A stretch of 59,424 nt of DNA, from NCBI GenBank assembly GCA_964610765.1, contig CAZSWS010000008.1, positions 1 through 59,424 on the forward strand, in the 5' to 3' direction. Of this stretch, positions 1-9,482 are shown piece by piece; positions within the stretch are counted from its first letter, which is position 1; every line of letters starts with the position of its first letter. The notes under the pieces are model-generated. The model was not told where the DNA came from, ran no database searches, and was given only the letters and a program-made list of their open reading frames with translations. Both the position numbers and the translations under genes were made by a program. This DNA is from CAZSWS01 sp964610765. Its GTDB lineage: Bacteria > Bacteroidota > Bacteroidia > Bacteroidales > Tannerellaceae.

Positions 1-241
1 TTTCTTTTACCTCTTTCGCAGCTTTCTTAGTTGTTGTTTTTTTAACAGCCTCTTTTTTTGCAGTTGTTTTTTTAGCAGGCTCCTTTTTAATAGTTTCTTT
101 CTTTTTTTCAGCGTCTGCTTTGGTATCTTTTGCTGCCTTCTTTGTAGTTGTTTTTTTAGCAGTCGCTTTTTTAGTTTCTTTTTCGACTGATTTTACATCT
201 TCTACTATATCTTTTTCAGTTGCTTTCTCTTTCTTAGCCAT
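1..241 (-). CDS. Partial Lys/Ala-rich protein, probably N-terminus of a C4-type zinc-ribbon protein
   Basis: An open frame begins with ATG at 241 and runs off the left edge of the window after 80 codons with no stop. The visible protein is almost entirely Lys, Ala, Thr and Glu, with repeated AKKTTTKKAAK-like units, so it should be disordered and very basic, resembling histone H1-like tails. It starts 5 bp after the stop of the Nif3-like gene, so the two are translationally close and probably co-transcribed. In Bacteroidales and many other bacteria the gene next to nif3 encodes a coiled-coil protein with a C-terminal four-cysteine zinc ribbon. I infer that this is its N-terminus with a long basic extension, but the diagnostic domain lies outside the window. 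A histone H1-like DNA-binding protein is the alternative. Confidence 0.6.
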   Translation of the reverse strand, partial: MAKKEKATEKDIVEDVKSVEKETKKATAKKTTTKKAAKDTKADAEKKKETIKKEPAKKTTAKKEAVKKTTTKKAAKEVKE

Positions 242-245
242 TACC

Positions 246-1343
246 TTAACTATATTTTACCGGGTTTGAATTCACATTTGATAGTTGAGCTGCAAAGGTA
301 GGATTTTTTTTCGATATTATATTATGTATTAGTTGTTTTGTATGTACTTCGCTCTCATAGTGTCCAATTACAGCTAATAAGATTTTACCTTCAACATCAT
401 AATAGTCATTATATTTTGCTTCTCCGGTTATGAAAACGTCAGCTTCAGCCCTTATCGCTTCATTCATAAGAAAAGCTCCACTCCCACCACAGATTGCTAC
501 TTTTTTTATTTCTTTATTTGTAAATGCCGAATGTGAAACACTCGTCGCACCAAATACTTTTTTGATATGTTCTATAAATTCAGACTGACTATACGCACGT
601 GGGAGTTCTCCTAGAAATCCGGACCCAGCTCTTCCCCATGTATTCGCGATAGGATATAAGTCGTAAACAGGTTCTTCATAAGGATGCACTTTAAGCAGCT
701 CAGAAACAACTTTATGCTTTAAAAAAACAGGCATAATAGTCTCAATCCTCACCTCATCTTCCTGATGCAATTCACCCACTTTTCCACAATAAGGACTTGC
801 TTGATTATTGGCTCTAAATGTTCCCTTCCCTTCTAAACTATAGCTTGTATAATCATAATTTCCAATATGACCTGCACCCGCATCAAACAAGGCTTGTCTC
901 ACGCTAGTACTATGCGACTGCGGTACAAAAGTCACAAGTTTCATCAACTTGTTTTTCATAGGAGATAAAACACAGGTATTCTGAAGCTCTAACATACTTG
1001 ATAAATGAGCATTAACTCCCTCATAAGCATTATCTAAGTTCGTATGTGCCGCATAAATGACTAAATCATGTTTACATGCCTTCATCATGCATCGTTGTAC
1101 ATAATTAGCACCTGTCAATGATTTAAAAGGTCGAAAAGCCAACGGATGATGCGAAATGATTAAATTGTATCCCAATCCAATTGCCTCATCAATAACCTCT
1201 TCTGTTACATCTAAACTAATTAAAGCACCTGTAGCTTGTTGGCTAACATCACCCACTTGAATACCTGAATTATCAAAATCTTCTTGTAATGCGAGTGGAG
1301 CCACCTGCTCAATCTCTCTAATTATATCCCTAATTGTCAGCAT
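246..1343 (-). CDS. Nif3-like dinuclear metal-centre hexameric protein (DUF34 family)
   Basis: The 365-residue protein matches the long Nif3/YqfO-type family. The N-terminal half carries the metal-site histidine pair in NLIISHHPLAF and the AAHTNLDNA motif, and the C-terminal half has the matching GHYESE motif. Between them sits a PII-like insert containing HPYEEPVYD. The family forms toroidal hexamers with a two-metal site. Its physiological reaction is not settled, and the GTP cyclohydrolase label used in databases is poorly supported. I chose ATG at 1343, giving MLTIRDIIREIEQ, because homologues begin there. A GTG at 1358 would add five residues and overlap the aspS stop by 3 bp. The gene lies directly behind aspS and ahead of the Lys/Ala-rich gene, so these look like one operon. 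Confidence 0.9.
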   Translation of the reverse strand: MLTIRDIIREIEQVAPLALQEDFDNSGIQVGDVSQQATGALISLDVTEEVIDEAIGLGYNLIISHHPLAFRPFKSLTGANYVQRCMMKACKHDLVIYAAHTNLDNAYEGVNAHLSSMLELQNTCVLSPMKNKLMKLVTFVPQSHSTSVRQALFDAGAGHIGNYDYTSYSLEGKGTFRANNQASPYCGKVGELHQEDEVRIETIMPVFLKHKVVSELLKVHPYEEPVYDLYPIANTWGRAGSGFLGELPRAYSQSEFIEHIKKVFGATSVSHSAFTNKEIKKVAICGGSGAFLMNEAIRAEADVFITGEAKYNDYYDVEGKILLAVIGHYESEVHTKQLIHNIISKKNPTFAAQLSNVNSNPVKYS

Positions 1344-1354
1344 TTCTTTTATTA

Positions 1355-3118
1355 TCACATTTTGTCTTGAAGTTGTACAATTAGATTCAATTCATCTAAC
1401 TGTTCTTGTTCTAAAACTCCTGGAGCATCTAGCATAACATCTCTTCCCGAATTATTTTTTGGAAAAGCAATACAGTCACGGATAGAGTCAAGTCCGGCAA
1501 ATAATGAAACAAAGCGATCCAAGCCATAGGCTATTCCACCATGAGGAGGAGCCCCATATTTAAAAGCATTCATCAAGAACCCAAATTGTTCTTGTGCTTT
1601 CTCTTCTGAAAATCCAAGAAGACGGAACATTTTATCTTGCAAGGTGCTATTAAAAATACGAATAGAACCTCCGCCCACTTCAACACCATTAATCACCATA
1701 TCATAAGCATTCGCTCTGACTGCTCCGGGCTCAGTATCCAACAAGGGTATATCTTCCGGTTTAGGCGAAGTAAACGGATGATGTACAGCATAATATCGTT
1801 GAGTTTCATCATCCCATTCAAACAGAGGGAAGTCCACAACCCAAAGACAAACATATTTGTTTTTATCTCGTAATCCAAGTTGAGAACCCATCTCCAGCCT
1901 CAGCTCACAAAGTTGCTTACGTGTTTGATTTGGATCTTCACCTGAAAGTATTAATATTAAATCTCCAGGCTCAGCATTAAATGCTGCTTTTAATTTTTGC
2001 AAAACCTCTTGAGTATAAAATTTATCTACACTAGACTTCACATTTCCGTCAGCTTCCACACGAGCATAAACCATTCCCTTTGCTCCAATCTGCGGTCGCT
2101 TTACAAATTCAGTTAATCCATCCAATTGCTTACGAGTATATACCGCTGCTCCTTTCGCACAAATTCCTCCTATATATCCAGCATCATCAAATACTGAAAA
2201 GCCATGTCCTTTCAACACTTTATCTAATTCAACAAATTGCATATCAAAACGCAAGTCTGGCTTATCAGATCCATAATACTTCATCGCATCATGCCAAGTG
2301 ATTCTAGTAAAAGGGGCATCAAACTCAATTTCTTTAACGACTTTAAACAAATGCTTGGTCATTGCCTCAAACATTTGCAACACATCCTCTTGTTCTACAA
2401 AACTCATTTCGCAGTCGATCTGCGTAAATTCCGGTTGTCTATCAGCTCGTAAATCTTCGTCACGAAAACATTTTACAATTTGAAAATAACGATCAAAACC
2501 TGACACCATCAACAACTGTTTTAGTGTCTGTGGTGACTGTGGCAACGCATAAAACTGTCCCGGATTCATCCGCGAAGGAACAACAAAATCTCTCGCTCCT
2601 TCAGGCGTAGAATTTACCAATACAGGGGTTTCAACTTCTAAAAAATCTTGTTCGCTCAAATAACGTCTTATTTCAAAAGCCATTCGATGTCGCAATTCCA
2701 AATTCTCACGCACCATCTTACGTCTTAAATCTAAATAGCGATATTTCATTCGTAGTTCATCTCCTCCATCCGTATCGTCTTCGATGGTAAAGGGAGGTGT
2801 CAATGATGCATTAAGCACATTCAGTTCAGAAACTACTATTTCGATTTCACCCGTAGGTATTTGATTGTTTTTATTGGATCTTTCTTTGACGACACCTGTC
2901 ACTTGAATCACAAACTCGCGTCCTAATGTATTAGCTTTATCACACAAAGCCGGATTGGTATCTTCGTTAAACACAAGCTGAGTTATGCCATAACGGTCAC
3001 GCAAGTCAATAAAAGTCATACCACCCAGTTTGCGATTTTTCTGCACCCAACCAGCCAAAACGACCTGTTGTTCTGCATCAATCAAACGCAATTCTCCACA
3101 AGTTTTTGTTCTATACAT
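1355..3118 (-). CDS. aspS: Aspartate--tRNA ligase
   Basis: This 587-residue class II aminoacyl-tRNA synthetase charges tRNA-Asp in the cytoplasm. An N-terminal OB-fold anticodon-binding domain (about residues 1-110) contains GWVQKNRKLGGMTFIDLRDR. The catalytic core has motif 2 in CFRDEDLRADRQPEFTQID and motif 3 in GGIAYGLDRFVSLFAG near the C-terminus. The inserted GAD-type domain at about 280-420 and the total length are those of the bacterial AspRS rather than the short archaeal form. The stop overlaps the alternative GTG start of the downstream Nif3-like gene, so the two are transcribed together. A match to the Bacteroidota -7 box lies 43 bp upstream of the start. The gene appears intact, and the identification is secure. 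Whether it is discriminating or also charges tRNA-Asn cannot be decided from this window. Confidence 0.98.
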   Translation of the reverse strand: MYRTKTCGELRLIDAEQQVVLAGWVQKNRKLGGMTFIDLRDRYGITQLVFNEDTNPALCDKANTLGREFVIQVTGVVKERSNKNNQIPTGEIEIVVSELNVLNASLTPPFTIEDDTDGGDELRMKYRYLDLRRKMVRENLELRHRMAFEIRRYLSEQDFLEVETPVLVNSTPEGARDFVVPSRMNPGQFYALPQSPQTLKQLLMVSGFDRYFQIVKCFRDEDLRADRQPEFTQIDCEMSFVEQEDVLQMFEAMTKHLFKVVKEIEFDAPFTRITWHDAMKYYGSDKPDLRFDMQFVELDKVLKGHGFSVFDDAGYIGGICAKGAAVYTRKQLDGLTEFVKRPQIGAKGMVYARVEADGNVKSSVDKFYTQEVLQKLKAAFNAEPGDLILILSGEDPNQTRKQLCELRLEMGSQLGLRDKNKYVCLWVVDFPLFEWDDETQRYYAVHHPFTSPKPEDIPLLDTEPGAVRANAYDMVINGVEVGGGSIRIFNSTLQDKMFRLLGFSEEKAQEQFGFLMNAFKYGAPPHGGIAYGLDRFVSLFAGLDSIRDCIAFPKNNSGRDVMLDAPGVLEQEQLDELNLIVQLQDKM

Positions 3119-3160
3119 TTTTATATGATTGATTGTTTATTAGTATTTCTAAGTAAAGCA

Positions 3161-3168
3161 CAAAGGTA
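3161..3168 (-). promoter_or_regulatory. Candidate -7 promoter box for aspS
   Basis: Read on the minus strand this is TACCTTTG, an exact match to the Bacteroidota sigma-ABfr -7 consensus TAnnTTTG. It lies 43 bp ahead of the aspS ATG. No TTTG -33 element is visible at the expected spacing, so the call rests on the -7 box and its position. Confidence 0.5.
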
Positions 3169-3242
3169 GAAAATAATTATTGCATGTATTCGGCTCTCAA
3201 TCAGTTTTAAACTAAAACGCATAGACAACAAAAAGAATCGAC

Positions 3243-6032
3243 CTATTTTACAACTTTAAAAGAGTATTTTCCAGAGCCAACTTTAACAACAACTGTATCA
3301 AGGGATGATATCTGAAAATCTTTTACTCCATCTGCATCAGACAATGAAACTCCACTTTCTGTTACCGCATTAATTCCAGAGGCAGGTAGATAAACCGTTG
3401 CTGAACTATTGGCAGGCACTTCGATATTTAAAGTAAAGTCAGCATCTTTATCCTTCCAAACAGAATGAACAAGTCCATAAGGAGATTCATGTGAAACTTC
3501 TGCTTCTCTAATATCTCCAACAACTTCAGGTTTAAAGACAATTTCTTTATAAGCGATAGAACTATCAGCTTGTCGCACTCCGCCCAAACCGCTAAAAAGC
3601 CATTCCATCAAATGCCCTAGCATGCAATGGTTATTAGAAACAAACCCATAAGCCTGCCATGACTCGGTTAACGCTGTTGCTCCATGTGCTAACTGCCATC
3701 CATAACCGGGTACGTCGTATTTACAATTCATATCGTAAATAATATCTGATGCATTATTTGCTTCAAGAGCCCGAAGTACATACCTATATCCTACATCTCC
3801 GGCTGTAAGTGCATTATTACGTCCCCTAATATCAGCTATAAGATTTTCTAACGTTTGTTTACTATTCACCTCTTCAGTTAACCCCATATATATAGCGACT
3901 GCATTAGCTGCCTGACTATTTCTATCGTATGTATTCGTGCCTTTATCCCAGAATGTCTCATTAAAAGCTATTTTTATATCCGCAGCTAGTTTTTCATATT
4001 TTTTGGCATCATCCGATTTGTTCAACAATTCAGCCATTTTTTGCATTAGAGTCGTATTATAATAATAAATAGCCGTTGCTGTCACTCCGTTAGATGTCAA
4101 TTGAGATTGCCCGGGACTATCGGGACCTATATCAAACCAGTCACCCAGTCCATACGATACAATATGGTTTTCAGCCTTTGATGTCAGGTAGTCCAAATAG
4201 CGTTTCATATCCGGATAATACTCCCGAATCAAACTTTCGTCCCCATACCACTGATATACATACCAAGGACATATTATAAATGCACTACCCCATTCCGGTG
4301 TATCTTTAAAACCTCCTTCAAACTCAACTAACTCTGGAGCTATTGTAGGAATTTGCCCATTCTCAGCTTGTGTAGAACGCATATCATTCATCTTTTTGGC
4401 ATATAGCCGTGCCATATGATAACGGTATTGAAAAGAATACTGCATCAAATGGGCCTGTTCCAACCATCCAAGTTTTTCACGGTGAGGACAATCAGTCAGC
4501 ACACTAGCCATATTACTACGCATCGCCCAATCAATCAACTTATATATATTGTTAAACATTTCGTTTGAGCAATTGAAACGTCCCACTTCTTTTGCCGAGT
4601 TGCATGTATGTAATCCGGTAATTTCCACAACTTCAGGCAAATTATCAGGATTAGGTTTTCCTAGAGGAACAGCACCTTCTATTTGTACATAACGAAAGCC
4701 ATAATAAGTAAACTGAGGTTGCCAAGTTTCAATTTCAGTTCCTCGGGAAGTGTATGTGAAATAAAATGGATATCCTGAAGCACTCTGATTGACGCTATTA
4801 TCCGGGTTCAATAATTCAGCCGGATGCAGTTTGACAGTTTTTCCTGTTTCCCCCTTTACCTTCAGCGCTAGAATGCCGGAAAAGTTTTGACCTAAGTCAT
4901 ACACCCAATCTCCATTTTCTGTTTCCACTAATCGGACAGTCGGCAAACGCTCCCTAATTTTCAAAGGTGTAGACCTTTGTGACAACAAGGTGGTTTTATA
5001 GTCTGAAACGATAGGTTTAGTCCATTTGCTATCATTAAAACCTGTAAGCATCCAACCGGGTTGTTCTTTTGTGGCATCATAATCTTCTCCTCCATATATA
5101 CTACTAAACGTAATCGGGCTCTCAGCTGCTTTCCATGTAGCATCACTTACTAACTCTTGTTTACTCCCGTCAGCATATTCAACAACCATTTTCATAATCA
5201 TCTTAGGAGCTCCATACGTAGTAATCATTTTCAAATACCTCTCTCTAGGTATATTATAAAAACCATTACCTAACATTACTCCCAATGCATTACTACCTTG
5301 TTTCAATTGTTTTGTTATATCAAATGATACATACAAAGCACATTTATCATATTTTGTCCATCCCGGATCCAAAAAGTTATCCCCTACTTTATCTCCATTC
5401 AAATACATATCAAAATGACCTAATCCTGAGATATAAGCAGTCGCCTGTTTAATAGGCTTATTCACCAAAAACTCTTTTCGAAATTGAGGAAGACGATACA
5501 TACCTATCTTCTTATCTCCAACCTGACCTTGAATATTAGGAAAATGAAGACCGGTAGTTACTATTTCATCTTTTTTATCCGGCTCTAACGCTATCCACTC
5601 TGCTTTTCCCCAGTTTTTCTCAGTCGTCAACCCCATTTGAAAAGTTTTCACTTCACTCCAAGGAGATATTTGATTTTCTTTATTCCAAATACGCACTTTC
5701 CAATAGTATTTCTTCCCATCCTCTAATCGTTTACCATCATAAGGCACAAGTATAGAAGCAGAAGATTTTATTCTACCACTATCCCACACATTTCCTTTAT
5801 GACTATCGAGTTCATTTTCTGAGTCAGCAACTAGTAGTTGCCAAGCAGCTTGCTCAAAGCCTCTCTCTTGTGCATTGATTTGCCAACTAAAGCAGGGCTT
5901 TATATTTTCTATACCAAGAGGATTCTCTTCGTGTTCGCACGTAAGATTATACACACTGAACTTGCTTTGTGCTGTAGCAGCAATAGCAATCCCCAATAAT
6001 AAAGCAATGAGTAAAAAGGTTCTGTTTTTCAT
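3243..6032 (-). CDS. Secreted GH78 alpha-L-rhamnosidase
   Basis: The 929-residue protein starts with a signal peptide (hydrophobic core at residues 6-20, cleavage after ATA, then QSKFSVYNL). The order is that of a bacterial GH78 enzyme: an N-terminal beta-sandwich with CFSWQI and WKVRIWNKENQISPWS, a Bac_rhamnosid_N-like domain with the substrate-binding YISGLGHFDMYLNGDKVGD region, the central (alpha/alpha)6 barrel with the family hallmark VLTDCPHREKLGWLEQAH, and a C-terminal beta domain with PYGLVHSVW. The family hydrolyses terminal alpha-L-rhamnose from pectin side chains, glycosides and other polysaccharides. The signal peptide without a lipobox suggests a periplasmic protein. It stands alone with no SusC/SusD pair nearby, so it is not part of a visible polysaccharide utilisation locus. 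The natural substrate cannot be inferred. Confidence 0.93.
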   Translation of the reverse strand: MKNRTFLLIALLLGIAIAATAQSKFSVYNLTCEHEENPLGIENIKPCFSWQINAQERGFEQAAWQLLVADSENELDSHKGNVWDSGRIKSSASILVPYDGKRLEDGKKYYWKVRIWNKENQISPWSEVKTFQMGLTTEKNWGKAEWIALEPDKKDEIVTTGLHFPNIQGQVGDKKIGMYRLPQFRKEFLVNKPIKQATAYISGLGHFDMYLNGDKVGDNFLDPGWTKYDKCALYVSFDITKQLKQGSNALGVMLGNGFYNIPRERYLKMITTYGAPKMIMKMVVEYADGSKQELVSDATWKAAESPITFSSIYGGEDYDATKEQPGWMLTGFNDSKWTKPIVSDYKTTLLSQRSTPLKIRERLPTVRLVETENGDWVYDLGQNFSGILALKVKGETGKTVKLHPAELLNPDNSVNQSASGYPFYFTYTSRGTEIETWQPQFTYYGFRYVQIEGAVPLGKPNPDNLPEVVEITGLHTCNSAKEVGRFNCSNEMFNNIYKLIDWAMRSNMASVLTDCPHREKLGWLEQAHLMQYSFQYRYHMARLYAKKMNDMRSTQAENGQIPTIAPELVEFEGGFKDTPEWGSAFIICPWYVYQWYGDESLIREYYPDMKRYLDYLTSKAENHIVSYGLGDWFDIGPDSPGQSQLTSNGVTATAIYYYNTTLMQKMAELLNKSDDAKKYEKLAADIKIAFNETFWDKGTNTYDRNSQAANAVAIYMGLTEEVNSKQTLENLIADIRGRNNALTAGDVGYRYVLRALEANNASDIIYDMNCKYDVPGYGWQLAHGATALTESWQAYGFVSNNHCMLGHLMEWLFSGLGGVRQADSSIAYKEIVFKPEVVGDIREAEVSHESPYGLVHSVWKDKDADFTLNIEVPANSSATVYLPASGINAVTESGVSLSDADGVKDFQISSLDTVVVKVGSGKYSFKVVK

Positions 6033-6084
6033 AAGTATTAGTGTATCGTATATATATCATAACTTCTTCAAAGGTTATGAAAAG

Positions 6085-6092
6085 CAAATATA
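6085..6092 (-). promoter_or_regulatory. Candidate -7 promoter box for the GH78 gene
   Basis: The minus strand reads TATATTTG, an exact match to TAnnTTTG, 53 bp upstream of the rhamnosidase start in the divergent region shared with xth. No -33 TTTG lies at the right distance, so confidence is modest in this AT-rich stretch. Confidence 0.35.
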
Positions 6093-6222
6093 TAAAATAT
6101 GTATCTACTAACCATTTCTTTTCTATTAGAAACATCCCATTCAAAATGCAATATCAAACAAAAGGAACCTCTCTAAGAGGAAGTTCTTGATGAAAGCAAG
6201 TGGTTAAAATGGAGATTTTACG

Positions 6223-6230
6223 TATGTTTG
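6223..6230 (+). promoter_or_regulatory. Candidate -7 promoter box for xth
   Basis: TATGTTTG is an exact TAnnTTTG match 22 bp before the xth ATG, which would give a very short leader. There is no clear -33 TTTG element. Confidence 0.4.
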
Positions 6231-6252
6231 TTTCAATTGATAAAAAACACGT

Positions 6253-7014
6253 ATGAAAATTATCTCCTATAATCTGAATGGTCTACGCGCCGCAGTCGGC
6301 AAAGGACTTGCTGAATGGATAAAAGAAGAAGACCCGGACATTTTATGTTTTCAGGAAACCAAACTACAAGACGATCAATATCCTACAGAAATATTCGATG
6401 CACTAGGCTATCATTCTTATCTATTCAGTGCACAAAAGAAAGGATATAGCGGTGTAGCCATTCTCACAAAAAAAGAGCCCGACCATATTGAATATGGTAT
6501 GCAGATGGAAGAATATGACAATGAGGGTAGAATGATTCGTGCTGACTTTGGCGACCTTTCTATCATCAGTGTCTACCACCCTTCAGGAACGAGTGGAGAT
6601 ATCAGACAGGATTTTAAAATGAAATGGCTAGATGATTTTCAAACATACATTCTCAAACTCCGTGAAAGTCGACCAAACCTCATTGTCTGTGGGGACTACA
6701 ATATAGCTCATGAACCAATTGATATACACAATCCTAAAGGGAACGCTAAAAGTAGTGGTTTCTTACCCGAAGAGAGAGCGTGGTTGAGTGGTTTTCTAGA
6801 AACCGGTTTTATTGATACCTTTCGATATGTTTATCCTGAAAAACAAGAATATAGCTGGTGGACCTATCGATTCAAAGCTCGCGAAAGAAATAAAGGCTGG
6901 CGTATCGACTATTGCATGGTTACAACCTCTTTGGAAGAAAAAATTAAAGACGCGCATATTTTAGGTAATATTGTTCACTCTGACCACTGCCCGGTTGTTT
7001 TAGAAATAAGCTAA
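6253..7014 (+). CDS. xth: Exodeoxyribonuclease III (AP endonuclease family 1)
   Basis: This 253-residue cytoplasmic enzyme of the EEP (endonuclease/exonuclease/phosphatase) fold cuts DNA at abasic sites and removes 3' blocking groups during base excision repair. The full set of family motifs is present in order: ISYNLNGLRAA at the N-terminus, the metal-binding Glu in LCFQETKLQ, the catalytic Tyr in SVYHPSGT, the Asp/Asn pair in VCGDYNIAHEPIDIHNPKGN, the WTYRFKARERNKGWRIDY block and the terminal catalytic SDHCPV. Length is typical of ExoIII. It is monocistronic, divergent from the rhamnosidase gene and convergent with the M60 peptidase gene, from which it is separated by a strong bidirectional hairpin. 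Nothing unusual was seen. Confidence 0.96.
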   Translation: MKIISYNLNGLRAAVGKGLAEWIKEEDPDILCFQETKLQDDQYPTEIFDALGYHSYLFSAQKKGYSGVAILTKKEPDHIEYGMQMEEYDNEGRMIRADFGDLSIISVYHPSGTSGDIRQDFKMKWLDDFQTYILKLRESRPNLIVCGDYNIAHEPIDIHNPKGNAKSSGFLPEERAWLSGFLETGFIDTFRYVYPEKQEYSWWTYRFKARERNKGWRIDYCMVTTSLEEKIKDAHILGNIVHSDHCPVVLEIS

Positions 7015-7074
7015 CAATTCCATAGTTGCTATTTTGTGATTATTCGTAATTTCAGATATACCAATGCATAAAAA

Positions 7075-7117
7075 AAGCAAGAGGGTGATGGTTGTTAGAC
7101 CTATCACCCTCTTGCTT
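7075..7117. terminator. Bidirectional terminator between xth and the M60 gene
   Basis: A perfect 15-bp inverted repeat (7075-7089 with 7103-7117) encloses a 13-nt loop. An A-run on the left (7070-7076) gives a U-tract for minus-strand transcripts, and a weaker T-rich tail follows on the right. It lies between two convergent genes, as expected for a shared terminator. Confidence 0.9.
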
Positions 7118-7143
7118 CTTATATAGTTGTCAATTAAGCTAAG

Positions 7144-9447
7144 TTATTTATAATTAGCCACATTATTGTCTGTAATTTCATAGATGTTATCATGCGCCGG
7201 TTTCTTATATCCCTTCTCCGAAATTCTTTTCTTAACGGCATCAATATCTGCTTGGGTAACTCTAAAGGTTGTATTCTTATCCATTATTCCTTTTGTATCT
7301 ACGGGAGTCAAAAAACCCCATGATTGGAAGAAGTCCGTCAAGTCTAACTTGGCAACTTGGCAAACATTTTCAACAAACTTCAACTGATAAAAGCCATCTT
7401 CTGTAGATGTTCCGTTTACTGTAAATGTATTTGTTCTATATAGCTCATATAAATCTTTATAGAAATCTTTTTTACCTAATGCATCCATCAAATACAATTT
7501 CAGCTGCCAAAAGGGAATTAATTTATGGAACACCCCATTATATATACCCGCTTGATCACTATCATTAATTTCATGGTGAGAAATTCCTTTATTTACAAAT
7601 TTTTCCAAAGCCTGGCTATATCGGTTATCCTTGATTAAGGTAGATTGATTTCCAAACGTTGCTTGTACATACATTGAATGAATATTATTCGTAACCTCCT
7701 GCATGCCAAACCACCGCAGACCGCGTGTTTGATTCGCATGCCCCACTTCATGAGCAGGTCCCCATGGTGTGCCTTTAAATGAAGATAAAGTAGTTAAAAG
7801 ATTCATGGTGTTTTTCTCATACGCTGTCCTATATGTAGTAGCATACATATGCATATCCGTAGGATAGTCAACGTGGAAATATACCCGATTTTGGAACATT
7901 CTGTTATGTTTTTCAAGTCCCATAAACTCCTGCTCTAAATAGACTAACTGATCATATTGATCAATCAACGCTTTTCCATTCGGCGTATTAGCTCTAAATC
8001 TGTCTGTTGAGAAGGTGATGTGTGCATATTTACCTAACACATCAAAATCTTTATAAGTTGCTTTATCCAACAAACGCCGCCAGTCTTCTTCTGAATGCTT
8101 TTGACTATCATAATAACCGTTTACTGTTCCACCTGTTATATTCAACTTGATATTGGGCTTTGTTCCCGTCTTATCACCCGTATGGTACTTAACATATAAC
8201 AATCCACTCTTAGATGCTGTAAACTTATTTACTCCATCTTTCATGATAAAACTTTCAGCACCATTCCCATATCCTATTCCTAAATCAATGGAAGTTAAAG
8301 ACACATTTTGCCCTTTTAAGTCTGCGATTATCGTAAAGATCTCACCGGCTTTCAGCGCTATTCCGGTAGGATTGTCTAACACACTGTACGGGAACCATGT
8401 CTTGTTTGATTCATGCATAACTTCAGGATACTGGTATTGTTTGTATTCTTGTACCCTAAACTCCTTGTCATAAGTATTTCTATACATTTCGAGTGCTAGC
8501 TCTTTAAAGAATGTATCCGATATTTTATTTATATCAGCCAAAGTAATTCCAGATTTCAAGTCAGAACAAGCTTTGTCTGTAAAATAAGCGGAATAATCAA
8601 ACGCGGAATTTTCACTTTTTCTGTAAAACTCCATTTCCGCGCAACTAACATAATTCCCCACTCCACCGGCAACTACAAATTTAATATTAGTTGGGTTTTC
8701 TAGGGGAGTTTGAAAAGAGAGAAGAGAAGGAGAAGAAGAGCCATTAAAGTCATAACTTCCGATTTCAGTATAGGTTGATTCATTATCATAGGAAACAAAT
8801 AAATCAAACTTTTTAAACTTCCCATTTGACCCTTCTGTGCGAGGATAATAAATTAGATAATCCATCTGTCCTACATTCGAAAAATTATAGGTTAAGATAA
8901 TTGGATTATCCGGTGTTATTAAAGAAGCATTCCATGTTGAGTGATAAATCGTTGACATATCATTGTCAAATGATTTTTCAACACTTTCTCCTGATTGATA
9001 AGCAGAAGCCTTCCCACTAGATACTTTTAGCTTTATATCATCTTTTACATCAGGTGCCATTGCTTTAGAGTCCTGTGTAACCTTAAAAGTAGCCCATGTT
9101 TTTTCGTAAGATAATGTAATCGTTGCTGAACGGGTTATGGATGTGTTGTTCGCTTGGGTAATTATTTTCCCTTTCTCTTGATTCTCAAAAATAGCCGGAT
9201 CACACCATGATGCAGAAGATTTCACCTTTACCAAACTTGCCTCTATGCCTTTCAATGTAAAAGTAAATGTGAGCGAATCACCAACAGACTCTGATTGTAA
9301 TTCTGCTTGACTTGGAGTAATAGATAATAGTTTATCAATATCATCTTCTCCACCGATGACATCATCATTTTTATCGCTACAAGATGCGATTGAAAAAGAC
9401 AGAAATAAAGAGAGAAACAGAAACAGGAAGTGCTTTGTTCTTTTCAT
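7144..9447 (-). CDS. BACON / CBM32-like / M60 peptidase lipoprotein (mucin-targeting type)
   Basis: The 767-residue protein is a predicted lipoprotein (hydrophobic N-terminus, acylation at Cys23 in SIASC). A BACON-type immunoglobulin-like domain follows at about residues 45-135 (SASWCDPA and WATFKVTQDS are typical), then a discoidin/F5-8C (CBM32-like) domain at about 140-280, with YHSTWNASLITPDNPIILTYNF. An M60 (enhancin-like) metallopeptidase domain fills the C-terminal half. Its zinc site reads HEVGH at residues 566-570 with a third ligand Glu584, fitting the M60 pattern HEXXHx(8,28)E. The characterised Bacteroides homologue BT4244 has this same order and cleaves mucin-type O-glycoproteins. 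By analogy this is probably a surface O-glycoprotease. The gene appears monocistronic, with its own good promoter and a terminator behind it. Confidence 0.9.
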   Translation of the reverse strand: MKRTKHFLFLFLSLFLSFSIASCSDKNDDVIGGEDDIDKLLSITPSQAELQSESVGDSLTFTFTLKGIEASLVKVKSSASWCDPAIFENQEKGKIITQANNTSITRSATITLSYEKTWATFKVTQDSKAMAPDVKDDIKLKVSSGKASAYQSGESVEKSFDNDMSTIYHSTWNASLITPDNPIILTYNFSNVGQMDYLIYYPRTEGSNGKFKKFDLFVSYDNESTYTEIGSYDFNGSSSPSLLSFQTPLENPTNIKFVVAGGVGNYVSCAEMEFYRKSENSAFDYSAYFTDKACSDLKSGITLADINKISDTFFKELALEMYRNTYDKEFRVQEYKQYQYPEVMHESNKTWFPYSVLDNPTGIALKAGEIFTIIADLKGQNVSLTSIDLGIGYGNGAESFIMKDGVNKFTASKSGLLYVKYHTGDKTGTKPNIKLNITGGTVNGYYDSQKHSEEDWRRLLDKATYKDFDVLGKYAHITFSTDRFRANTPNGKALIDQYDQLVYLEQEFMGLEKHNRMFQNRVYFHVDYPTDMHMYATTYRTAYEKNTMNLLTTLSSFKGTPWGPAHEVGHANQTRGLRWFGMQEVTNNIHSMYVQATFGNQSTLIKDNRYSQALEKFVNKGISHHEINDSDQAGIYNGVFHKLIPFWQLKLYLMDALGKKDFYKDLYELYRTNTFTVNGTSTEDGFYQLKFVENVCQVAKLDLTDFFQSWGFLTPVDTKGIMDKNTTFRVTQADIDAVKKRISEKGYKKPAHDNIYEITDNNVANYK

Positions 9448-9482
9448 AGTAATCTAATTAGTTAAGTTTTATGTTGTAAATG

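Noticed and set aside
3243..6032. Polysaccharide utilisation locus
   Set aside because: No SusC/SusD-like pair or hybrid two-component sensor lies near the GH78, GH5 or M60 genes.
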